Shown here: positions 1 through 6,615 of the stretch, piece by piece
Position numbering within the stretch: position 1 is the stretch's first letter
Layout of the letters: the number at the start of each line of letters is the position of its first letter
Assembly: GCA_913060565.1 (NCBI GenBank)
Contig: CAJXRU010000026.1
Location: 1 to 39,598, forward strand
Direction of reading: 5' to 3'
Origin: an uncultured Gammaproteobacteria bacterium
GTDB lineage: Bacteria; Pseudomonadota; Gammaproteobacteria; Enterobacterales; Psychrobiaceae
Length of the DNA stretch: 39,598 nt
Program-made: the position numbers and the translations under genes
Notes under the pieces: model-generated
Told to the model about the DNA's origin: nothing
What the model saw: the letters and a program-made list of their open reading frames with translations, nothing else
Database searches by the model: none

Positions 1-41
1 TATCCTCTTCGTCGGCAGCGTCAGATGTGTATAAGAGACAG
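1..41 (+). other. Untrimmed Illumina Nextera adapter (i5 index S503 + read-1 transposase adapter)
   Basis: Bases 1-8 (TATCCTCT) equal the Nextera i5 index S503, and bases 9-41 equal the 33-base Nextera read-1 adapter. The adapter ends in the 19-base Tn5 mosaic end AGATGTGTATAAGAGACAG at 23-41. The index and adapter occur in the order and orientation of the library oligonucleotide, so this is sequencing artefact, not genome. Genomic sequence begins at base 42. The ATG at 25 lies in the mosaic end and gives the tell-tale peptide MCIRDR. The contig therefore ends here. Confidence 0.98.
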
Positions 42-855
42 ATTAAGTCTGTGGCAACGTGTTACAGCAAACAAACCAGCCAATCACAATAAATCACGTG
101 TGAACAATGCGCCCTATATCGTCAATCTATTTGGGCTCGATATTCGCAACGTCAGTAAAACTCAAGCGGTTAATTGGATGACTACTAAAGCCAATCCGCT
201 TGGGCCAAAAATTGGCTTTTTCGTTAACGCCCATTCAATTAATCTCGCGGTTGAGCACGCGGAATTTAATCGCGAATTAAGCAACGCCGATGCCCTTTTT
301 GCAGATGGCAGCGGCATACGTATGGCAGCACGCCATACCAACTATCAGTTGCAAGACAACGTTAATGGCACCGATGTTCTACCACTCTTATGTCAGCAGT
401 GTATCAATCACCAACGCTCTATTTATTTACTTGGCGCAGAATCAGGGGTTGCCCGTGAAATGCGCGATAATCTCATTCGCGATTTTCCCAAGCTCAGCGT
501 CGCTGGCTACCATCACGGTTTCATTAACGATGACGACAACCAACAAGTAATCAACGCGATTAACAACAGTCATTGTGATGTATTACTCGTTGCAATGGGC
601 TCACCGCAGCAAGAGCGTTGGATCAACCAGCACAAAAATAAGCTGCAATGCCGCACCGTGTTAGCGGTCGGCGGTTTATTCGATTTTTTCAGTGGCAACA
701 TTCCACGCGCACCGTTATGGCTACGTAGTCTAGGTGGCGAATGGTTGTGGCGCTTATTACAAGAACCCCGCGTTAAATTCAAACGCTACGTCGTTGGCAA
801 TCCCCTATTCCTATTTCGCACTTACATTCTTGGCTTAGCTAAGAAAGGAGCTTAA
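42..855 (+). CDS. WecG/TagA/CpsF-family glycosyltransferase, 5' end cut by contig edge
   Basis: The protein is a GT26-type glycosyltransferase that moves a sugar from a nucleotide donor onto a lipid-linked precursor at the inner face of the membrane. Family marks seen are the N-terminal stretch FGLDIRNVSKTQAVNWM, then FVNAHSINLAVE, LFADGSGIRMA, the donor-site region YLLGAESGVA, LLVAMGSPQQERW, and GGLFDFFSGNIPRAP followed by the WLWRLLQEP region. The frame runs unbroken into the sequencing adapter, so the true start is either upstream and lost or the GTG at 100, which would give 252 residues, close to the usual family size. Two bases separate its stop from the next ATG, and the next gene's Shine-Dalgarno AAAGGAG lies within its last codons. 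With the following sugar transferase it belongs to an exopolysaccharide block. Donor and acceptor are not determinable here. Confidence 0.9.
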
Positions 856-857
856 TC

Positions 858-1583
858 ATGGCTATTCAACTAATCGATCGCACCAACAAACACTCATTGA
901 CTCACGTGCTTCGCATGGCCTTGATGCAAAAACGTGTCACAAAAACGCTTGCGACTACAAGAGCGCAACAGAAGAAATGCGGCCATCGCGGTTTACCATT
1001 GTTTATTGGCCAAATGTTAGCATTGACCATGCTAGTGTTGTTAAGCCCGTTATTACTAACCGTCGCGCTACTGATCCGCCTCGAAAGTCGTGGTTCGGTA
1101 TTCTATTCTCAGCTGCGTGTTGGTGAAAACGGTCGCCGCTTCACCATGTATAAGCTGCGCTCAATGTATCTGCCAACAGATCCGCGATTCAAAGCCCCAG
1201 ATCCCGCAAAAAGCAATCGTCAGGGCTTGTGTCAAAAATTTAAAAAAGATCCGCGCATTACCTGTATCGGCTGGTTCATTCGCAAATACTCAATCGATGA
1301 ATTACCACAGTTATTTAACGTGCTAAACGGCGACATGTGTCTTGTCGGCCCAAGACCTGCGCTTACCAGTGAAGTCGAGCAATACAGCCACCAGCAACAA
1401 GCTCGTTTACACGCCAAACCGGGATTAACGGGTTTATGGCAAGTATCAGGCCGCGCCGACATCAACTTTGAGCAACAAGTTGAATTAGACATTCATTACA
1501 TTGCCAGTCAAAGTCCATGGCTTGATCTCAAGCTGCTATTTTTAACCGTACCCGCGGTATTAATGGCGAAAGGCGCGTATTAG
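858..1583 (+). CDS. Undecaprenyl-phosphate sugar-1-phosphate transferase (bacterial sugar transferase family)
   Basis: This is a monotopic phosphoglycosyl transferase that starts repeat-unit assembly by loading a sugar-1-phosphate onto undecaprenyl phosphate. One hydrophobic segment (around residues 50-72, LALTMLVLLSPLLLTVALLI) is followed by the catalytic domain. That domain shows GSVFYSQLRVGENGRRFTMYKLRSM, KKDPRITCIGWFIRKYSIDELPQLFNVL, then GDMCLVGPRPAL and PGLTGLWQVSGR, all characteristic of PF02397. At 241 residues it has only the catalytic half and lacks the polytopic N-terminal region of WbaP/WcaJ. A Shine-Dalgarno AAAGGAG sits 7 bases before the ATG. It directly follows the WecG-like gene and is probably co-transcribed. 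A hairpin with U-tract on the opposite strand lies downstream, marking the end of this + strand block. The sugar used cannot be told. Confidence 0.93.
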   Translation: MAIQLIDRTNKHSLTHVLRMALMQKRVTKTLATTRAQQKKCGHRGLPLFIGQMLALTMLVLLSPLLLTVALLIRLESRGSVFYSQLRVGENGRRFTMYKLRSMYLPTDPRFKAPDPAKSNRQGLCQKFKKDPRITCIGWFIRKYSIDELPQLFNVLNGDMCLVGPRPALTSEVEQYSHQQQARLHAKPGLTGLWQVSGRADINFEQQVELDIHYIASQSPWLDLKLLFLTVPAVLMAKGAY

Positions 1584-1608
1584 GAAAGGTTAAATATGTT
1601 AACCTGCA

Positions 1609-1640
1609 AAAAAAGATCCCTATTTCTTGTTAAATAGGGA
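1609..1640 (-). terminator. Intrinsic terminator between convergent genes
   Basis: A 9-bp perfect stem TCCCTATTT (1617-1625) / AAATAGGGA (1632-1640) encloses a 6-base loop. On the - strand it is followed by a run of U (plus-strand A-run ending at 1615), a standard intrinsic terminator for the gene at 1684-2166. It may also stop + strand transcription from the sugar transferase, but the U-tract on that side is weak. Confidence 0.75.
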
Positions 1641-1683
1641 GCTTAAATCTTTAAATATCTCGAATTGTAAAATAAATTTATTC

Positions 1684-2166
1684 TTATCCGTTGTTCGAAG
1701 TTTTTAAGAATTCATCAATTACTTTGTCATATTCATTAATATCGAATTCAAACTCAGTGGCATTAATTAAAATACATTCACCTTCGTCATCACCTTGGTC
1801 ATCGTCTTCGAATTTTCCATCTTCATCGCCGAAATAAATGTCAGTCCATTTTACCGAGGCTTCGGTTCGAATAATTTTACAGGAGATTGCTCCACAATAA
1901 TCACAACCACAGTGACAGCAATAGAGGACAAAACGGTCGTTATTTAATTGATTATCGGGCGATTCAAGCCCTTTAAGTGCAGCAATCTGATCGCCAATTG
2001 ATTCAAATTCAGTTTGACCAAACCAAGGGCGACTCTCTTCGAAGTTATATAACTTCGAAAGACCAACTCCATCAACAATAAACTCAGATTGATGATGCAG
2101 AGATTCTTGTTCTACACTATTAATTTGATATTGATAGCCAATTTTCCTGATTTCTAAAGTGTTCAT
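1684..2166 (-). CDS. Hypothetical acidic protein with a Cys-rich CCxCxCxxC motif
   Basis: I do not recognise this 160-residue protein. It has no signal peptide or membrane segment, so it is probably cytoplasmic. The most telling part is a cluster of six cysteines at C83, C84, C86, C88, C91 and C96 (YCCHCGCDYCGAISC), arranged like a small metal-binding knuckle. After it comes a very acidic stretch (DEDGKFEDDDQGDDEGE) and an aromatic-rich C-terminus. The gene is AT-rich and read opposite to the flanking exopolysaccharide genes. It is last in a three-gene cargo with a secreted protein and a GIY-YIG nuclease. The Shine-Dalgarno is weak. An immunity-like role is conceivable because small acidic proteins of this size often are, but nothing here proves it. 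Confidence 0.7.
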   Translation of the reverse strand: MNTLEIRKIGYQYQINSVEQESLHHQSEFIVDGVGLSKLYNFEESRPWFGQTEFESIGDQIAALKGLESPDNQLNNDRFVLYCCHCGCDYCGAISCKIIRTEASVKWTDIYFGDEDGKFEDDDQGDDEGECILINATEFEFDINEYDKVIDEFLKTSNNG

Positions 2167-2190
2167 AATTTGAAGTAATAACCTGCTCTT

Positions 2191-2607
2191 TTATTTGCTT
2201 GGGCGCTCACTCCAATCTATCCCAATTTCTGACATCTTAACAAAAGATGAGCCGTTCCAATTCCATATCTGTTTAATATGAGTGCGTGCCCCAGCAATAA
2301 AGTAAATAGTTATCTCGTTTTCATGTCGCTCAATTAAAGGAGTGTGACCTCGAATGTGTTCCAATATTTTGGGTCCCCACATTCCACCGCGTTGATGGAT
2401 TAAATAAAACCCAAGTACTGGCATATCAATATCATAATCATTTTTGAAAAATAATTTTCTAGTCTCAAATTTTTGCTCAACCATTCCCGCTTGTGTTTTT
2501 CCCATTACAGATACAGATAAGTCACCTTCAGATTCGCGAAATGTGTAGTCTTGAGCCAACGCGCTAGCTGTAAACAGCCAAATAATAGTTACTAGATATT
2601 TTTTCAT
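2191..2607 (-). CDS. Hypothetical small secreted/periplasmic protein
   Basis: A 138-residue protein with a clear Sec signal peptide (MKKYLVTIIWLFTASALA, cleavage expected after ALA near residue 18). The mature part is about 120 residues with no cysteine pairs and alternating hydrophobic residues suggestive of beta structure (ITIYFIAGARTHIKQIWNWNGSSFVKM). I recognise no family. It starts 97 bases after the GIY-YIG gene and ends 24 bases before the Cys-rich gene on the same strand, so the three may share a transcript. The AT-rich composition matches these neighbours rather than the EPS genes on both sides. Function unknown. Confidence 0.7.
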   Translation of the reverse strand: MKKYLVTIIWLFTASALAQDYTFRESEGDLSVSVMGKTQAGMVEQKFETRKLFFKNDYDIDMPVLGFYLIHQRGGMWGPKILEHIRGHTPLIERHENEITIYFIAGARTHIKQIWNWNGSSFVKMSEIGIDWSERPSK

Positions 2608-2704
2608 TAAATACTCAGTTGGTAGAGATTATGTTTTAAAAACAATGACAAATTTATGGGTGTTTATTTTTATTTTATACTTTTTCGGTCGCAATGATGC
2701 CCAA

Positions 2705-3529
2705 TTAATTTTTGTTGTAGCCATAGTTACCTCTGGAAAGTAAGACTTCTTTCCAGTAACTTTCACGATTTATTATTTCTTTGTCATCCGTTTTCATAGG
2801 GCGATACTCAAGTAATGATAGTTTGAAATTATTTTCTGCATATGAATAACCTTTATCGTTTATTATTGTAGTTAGTTCGTCATTCCATCCATGCCCAGTG
2901 CCAATATAGCAACTCCAACGTGACCAGAGCCCTGAGTCACCATATGCTGAACCTACATACTTTTTACCGTTACTTTTGTCAAAGATGACATAAACACCTT
3001 TAATATTTTTCAGTGCACCCAACCAATCAGGTTTCTGATTTTTGAAGATTAGTTTAAGTTCAGAAAAATCATGGTTGATATTTTCATAGCCTGGGAAAAC
3101 AGCACCAGAATATGGCTGCTTGAGTATTTCAGAAACTACCATTTTTTCTATATGGTGCTCTAAGTAGAATGCTCTTCCTCGTGATGGTTTCTCTAGTTTT
3201 ATCTTTAGCCTGCCAATAAAGTCAGAGTATTCAGTAAGCTCTTTAATCTCATAACTATGGCTGTTTGGTTTGTTATGTCTTTTCAAAACTTCATAAATTC
3301 CACCAAATAACCAGATGTCGTTTTCAGGATAAAAATCTATTAATGAAAACACATACTTTCTTGAAAATTCATTTTTGGAATTTCTCCATGTGTTCCATTC
3401 AAACCATTCTTTTTTGTTCCGGACATAAACATCGAGTGGCTGATTGTAACCATTCCATCTTGCTGCATGGAATTTGTATTCACGAGGGCTTTCAATTTTG
3501 ATTATTGCCGATAATGGAATTTGATTCAT
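2705..3529 (-). CDS. GIY-YIG nuclease domain protein with unassigned N-terminal domain
   Basis: The C-terminal part (about residues 175-274) is a GIY-YIG nuclease fold. The signature halves are GVY (178-180) and YVG (191-193), followed by a candidate catalytic Arg204 (LWSRW), Glu256 in NRESYWKEVL, and a terminal Asn272. These are the positions expected to hold the metal and activate water in this family. The first 170 residues form a separate domain rich in Trp and basic residues that I cannot assign; it could select DNA or partner. Known GIY-YIG proteins include homing endonucleases, restriction enzymes, UvrC and SLX1, so a DNA-cutting role is likely but the target is unknown. It is the first gene of an AT-rich - strand trio inserted between two + strand EPS blocks. 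A GAG Shine-Dalgarno lies 7 bases before the ATG. Confidence 0.85.
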   Translation of the reverse strand: MNQIPLSAIIKIESPREYKFHAARWNGYNQPLDVYVRNKKEWFEWNTWRNSKNEFSRKYVFSLIDFYPENDIWLFGGIYEVLKRHNKPNSHSYEIKELTEYSDFIGRLKIKLEKPSRGRAFYLEHHIEKMVVSEILKQPYSGAVFPGYENINHDFSELKLIFKNQKPDWLGALKNIKGVYVIFDKSNGKKYVGSAYGDSGLWSRWSCYIGTGHGWNDELTTIINDKGYSYAENNFKLSLLEYRPMKTDDKEIINRESYWKEVLLSRGNYGYNKN

Positions 3530-3642
3530 ATTCGCTCTACATCAAGTGGTATAACAGCTCAATATACGCAAAATAACACGATAATCATTCGAACTATTTC
3601 CACGTAAAAACAGCAAGATAGTTCAAATTCTTAATATTTACA

Positions 3643-3656
3643 ATGATTTAAATCAT
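3643..3656. promoter_or_regulatory. FNR/CRP-family-like palindrome
   Basis: ATGATTTAAATCAT is a perfect 14-bp palindrome and contains the TGAT-N4-ATCA core of FNR-type boxes (consensus TTGAT-N4-ATCAA), with both outer bases different. It lies about 190 bases upstream of the predicted sigma-54 promoter and about 110 bases upstream of the divergent GIY-YIG gene. The match is by eye only, and AT-rich palindromes arise by chance. Confidence 0.35.
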
Positions 3657-3846
3657 CTCATTAAAAGTAAGTACGTGAAAGGCGCAAAAATTCCTGATAG
3701 TAAGCGAAATTTAGCAATTTCTCCTCTCTTCCATTTTGCAAACTGCCCTAATCCCGCATTGCAAAACGCAAATCCCAATATTTAACTACCAATACCAAAA
3801 CCAACAAAGTAGTTATAAAACAGCAACTTAAATAGCCAATTAATCT

Positions 3847-3861
3847 TGGTACGCTCCCTGC
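3847..3861 (+). promoter_or_regulatory. Candidate sigma-54 (RpoN) -24/-12 promoter
   Basis: TGGTACGCTCCCTGC matches the sigma-54 consensus TGGCACGN4TTGC with the invariant GG and GC dinucleotides at exactly the required spacing, followed by A. Start of transcription would fall near 3873, about 70 bases before the Wza-like ATG at 3944. Sigma-54 control of exopolysaccharide operons is known in related bacteria (for example the syp genes of Vibrio fischeri), which fits. Confidence 0.6.
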
Positions 3862-3943
3862 AATCCAGTGTTACATAGTTCATAACCACATTTGAAAACG
3901 CAAAACAGCCATCAACTGGATAAGCAACTACAAGGAGTGCGAT

Positions 3944-5215
3944 ATGTTAAAGAGACAACGATTCATTCAATTATCGATGATCGCTTATAGCATTGTTGCG
4001 CTCAATTTAACGGGTTGTGTTAGACACTACTCAAGCGATTTAGATCGCGGTGACGAGCAGTTTTATGGTGCGATGGATAACTCAGGCGATAAGTTTGTGC
4101 ATGAAGCGCCGCCAAGTGCAGATTTTTCTCGCGGTCTTGATTGTTTGCAATTACAAAATACCGCAGCGCCAGTTAACTACTACACCGACCAACCACTCAA
4201 TTTAAACGCCGCTAATGATTTACCTGATATGCGCGTTGATCCTATTTTGGCGGAAGGTTTACTGCTTAGCCCAGGTGATTTAATCGAAGTGAATATCGAA
4301 GACGGCGAAGGTTTTTCTGGTCGTTATATTGTCGATAACAGCGGTGCGGTGAAGATTCCACAAATCGGCAAAATAGCGGCTGCTGGCGACACGACTAATA
4401 CACTAGAAACAGAAATAGAATTGGCGCTAGTGCGTAACTATATCTTCCAACCTGCAACCGCTGCAGTCACTATTCAAGTGCTTAACTGGTCAGCGATTGA
4501 AGTATCGGTAGCTGGCGCGGTATTTCAACCGGGTCGTGTGCTTATTAACGATAAATTACCAAAAGCAACGCAAGAAGATCGCCTTGCGGCTGCTGGCGAT
4601 TACTCACCGACCCGTTTGCTGTCAGAGGCACTTCGCGCCGCCTCAGGTATTCGCCCTGATGCAAAATTAGATCAAGTAATGTTGTTACGTAAAGGCTGGC
4701 AAGTACAGGTGGATATGACGGGCGTGCTGACTGGCAAGCTAGTAAAAGATTACCCATTGGTAGCTGGCGATCGCGTGATAGTGCCAAGCACCGGTTGTTT
4801 CCAACCACACCTTGTTAGACCGAGCCAAATTACGCCAAAAGGTTTCCGCGTATTTATGTCGAATCTAATCGACTCTGCCGGCGATAACACGAGTGCGGCG
4901 ATTGGTAAATATTCCACTAGTCTGCCTTATGGCACGCGGTTATTACAAGCAGCGGTATCCGCCAACTGTGTTGGTGGTAAAGACTGGACTAACGCGCCGC
5001 GCCGCATTGTGCTTTCAAGCAAGAATCCGCTAACAGGGCAAATTCAAGTGATTGAACGCTCGGTGGAAAAACTACTTACTATGCCAAGCAAAAACAGCAT
5101 CAACCCGTACTTGATGCCAAACGATGCCGTTGCTTGTTATGACTCTAATGTTACTAATCTACGTGATATCGCAAAGGCTATTGCCGAGTTGATAACACCG
5201 TTTAAGTTACTGTAG
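3944..5215 (+). CDS. Polysaccharide export outer-membrane lipoprotein (Wza-like)
   Basis: This is the outer-membrane channel for exopolysaccharide. The N-terminus is a lipoprotein signal with lipobox LTGC (Cys25). A polysaccharide-export domain begins near residue 107 (LSPGDLIEVNIEDGEGF, then GRYIVDNSGAVKIPQIGKI) and runs to an SLBB-type beta-grasp stretch around EVSVAGAVFQPGRVLI. A second SLBB-like part and a C-terminal extension make it 423 residues, a little longer than E. coli Wza. A strong AGGAG lies a few bases before the ATG. It is the first gene of the + strand export operon, 8 bases before the Wzz-like gene, and downstream of the predicted sigma-54 promoter. No kinase/phosphatase pair (Wzc/Wzb) follows. 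That points to a Wzy-dependent system of the type lacking a fused tyrosine kinase. Confidence 0.92.
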   Translation: MLKRQRFIQLSMIAYSIVALNLTGCVRHYSSDLDRGDEQFYGAMDNSGDKFVHEAPPSADFSRGLDCLQLQNTAAPVNYYTDQPLNLNAANDLPDMRVDPILAEGLLLSPGDLIEVNIEDGEGFSGRYIVDNSGAVKIPQIGKIAAAGDTTNTLETEIELALVRNYIFQPATAAVTIQVLNWSAIEVSVAGAVFQPGRVLINDKLPKATQEDRLAAAGDYSPTRLLSEALRAASGIRPDAKLDQVMLLRKGWQVQVDMTGVLTGKLVKDYPLVAGDRVIVPSTGCFQPHLVRPSQITPKGFRVFMSNLIDSAGDNTSAAIGKYSTSLPYGTRLLQAAVSANCVGGKDWTNAPRRIVLSSKNPLTGQIQVIERSVEKLLTMPSKNSINPYLMPNDAVACYDSNVTNLRDIAKAIAELITPFKLL

Positions 5216-5223
5216 GTGATGAT

Positions 5224-6615
5224 ATGAAATATCCAATTGTCCCTTTAGATAGATTTGGTCTGATCCGTGCTCAAGTCTACCGCACGCTAAAACGCCCTTA
5301 CTTGGTGGTTGCGATAATGTGTTACGTGTTAATTGGTCTGTTTACTGCATTATATCTCGCCAAGACACCTGTTTACACCAGTGATATGGAGTTGGTATTG
5401 CCTGGTACAGGTAACAGTTCAAGTGTGTCGCTTAATGATATTGGTGAGGTAGTCTCAAAAACTAATACGCCGTTCTCTGGCGGTGGTTTTAACCCACGTA
5501 TTAATTACAAAGAAATGTTGTCAAGCCGCACTGTGATTGAGCGCGCGGCGGACAGCTTGCAAATTTCACCTGTTGATTTTGGCCGTGCAAAAATAAAGCT
5601 AACCGAACAAACGTCAATTATCACACTGCAAGTCAAAGGCAGCAGTCGCGAACAAGCGCAAGCCAAAGCGTTTGCGCTCTATCAGTCGTTTCAACAAGAG
5701 CTAGATAATTTACGTGCTGATGAAGTATTACGTCGCGATCAAAGTATCAAGAACATTCTAGGTCAATATCAAGAGCGCATGAACGATACCCGCAATGCAA
5801 TTGTCGATTTTCAACAACGTTCAATGCTTGTATCAAGCGATCAAATGGATCAATTAATTCGCACATTATCTGGCGTCAAAGAAAAGCATCTTTACACCAG
5901 CGCCGAGGTGCAAAAACTAAAAGAGTACATCAATCAATTGAGTGAAGAATTAGGTGTGTCGCCGCGTCATGCAGGCCAAGCATTTACGTTGCAATCTGAT
6001 ATTGAGTTTCACGCCTACGCTCGCGAGCTATCTACGACGGTGAGTACGCTAACTGAATACAGTGCGCGCTGGGGTAAAAAGCACCCTAAAGTGGTTGCTC
6101 AACAAAACCGCTTGCAGTTAACTCGCAATGCCATTGCTAATCGCTCACGTGAAATCTTTGGTATTGATTCTGCGGCTATTTTTACCAGCTTAGATTTAGA
6201 ATTAACGCCAAAACGCGCGCAATTATTTGCTGATCTCATCGATGGCTTTGCCAATTTACAAGGCCAAAAATCGATGTTAATTGACCTCGCTCGCTCTATC
6301 AGTCGCATGACAGATCAACTCAAAGTTTATTCGCGTGAGGTGATTGAACTAGAGCGTTTAGAGCGCGAATTTAATATGGCCGAAGCTATCTTTACCTCGG
6401 CTGCAGGCCGTATCGAAGCAAGCCGTGCTGATATATTTGCGTCATATCCCGTGATTCAATTACTGGCTAGTCCTTCTTATCCAGTGCTTAAAAGTAGTCC
6501 ACGCACATTAATTGCGTTTATCGCCGCCTTCGCAGGCATCTTCTTCGTCACCTTAGGATTAATCATCATATGGCAACGTGCACACTTAATCGAAATACTA
6601 CTGAAGAAAAGCTAG
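5224..6615 (+). CDS. Wzz/GumC-like chain-length determinant (polysaccharide co-polymerase) without kinase domain
   Basis: An inner-membrane protein that sets polymer length and links the polymerase to the outer-membrane exporter. Two membrane segments frame a large periplasmic region: YLVVAIMCYVLIGLFTALYL near residues 27-46 and IAFIAAFAGIFFVTLGLIII near the C-terminus. The proline-rich motif before the second segment (SPSYPVLKSSPRTLIAF) is typical. Between them is a long helical, coiled-coil-prone region (about residues 140-400). After the second membrane segment only a short tail remains, so the Wzc-type tyrosine kinase domain is absent. It starts 8 bases after the Wza-like gene, and its last 46 bases overlap the next gene, indicating co-translation. 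Confidence 0.9.
   Translation: MKYPIVPLDRFGLIRAQVYRTLKRPYLVVAIMCYVLIGLFTALYLAKTPVYTSDMELVLPGTGNSSSVSLNDIGEVVSKTNTPFSGGGFNPRINYKEMLSSRTVIERAADSLQISPVDFGRAKIKLTEQTSIITLQVKGSSREQAQAKAFALYQSFQQELDNLRADEVLRRDQSIKNILGQYQERMNDTRNAIVDFQQRSMLVSSDQMDQLIRTLSGVKEKHLYTSAEVQKLKEYINQLSEELGVSPRHAGQAFTLQSDIEFHAYARELSTTVSTLTEYSARWGKKHPKVVAQQNRLQLTRNAIANRSREIFGIDSAAIFTSLDLELTPKRAQLFADLIDGFANLQGQKSMLIDLARSISRMTDQLKVYSREVIELERLEREFNMAEAIFTSAAGRIEASRADIFASYPVIQLLASPSYPVLKSSPRTLIAFIAAFAGIFFVTLGLIIIWQRAHLIEILLKKS

Larger units (their letters stand above)
3530..3943. promoter_or_regulatory. 414-base intergenic regulatory region upstream of the EPS export operon
   Basis: No credible coding region is seen. The stretch separates the divergent GIY-YIG gene and the Wza-like gene. 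It holds an inverted repeat TTCGAACTAT (3588-3597) / ATAGTTCAAA (3618-3627) with one mismatch, a perfect 14-bp palindrome ATGATTTAAATCAT (3643-3656), and a sigma-54-like promoter at 3847-3861. Its length fits a promoter controlled from a distance by an enhancer-binding protein. Confidence 0.6.

Noticed and set aside
25-99. ATG 25 as the true start of the WecG-like gene
   Set aside because: It lies in the Nextera mosaic end; only bases from 42 are genomic.
1684-2607. Toxin-immunity pair
   Set aside because: Size and acidity of one protein and a signal peptide on the other are suggestive, but no toxin domain is visible, so no such call is made.
5224-6615. Wzc-type autokinase
   Set aside because: The chain ends soon after the second membrane helix; there are no Walker motifs or Tyr cluster.
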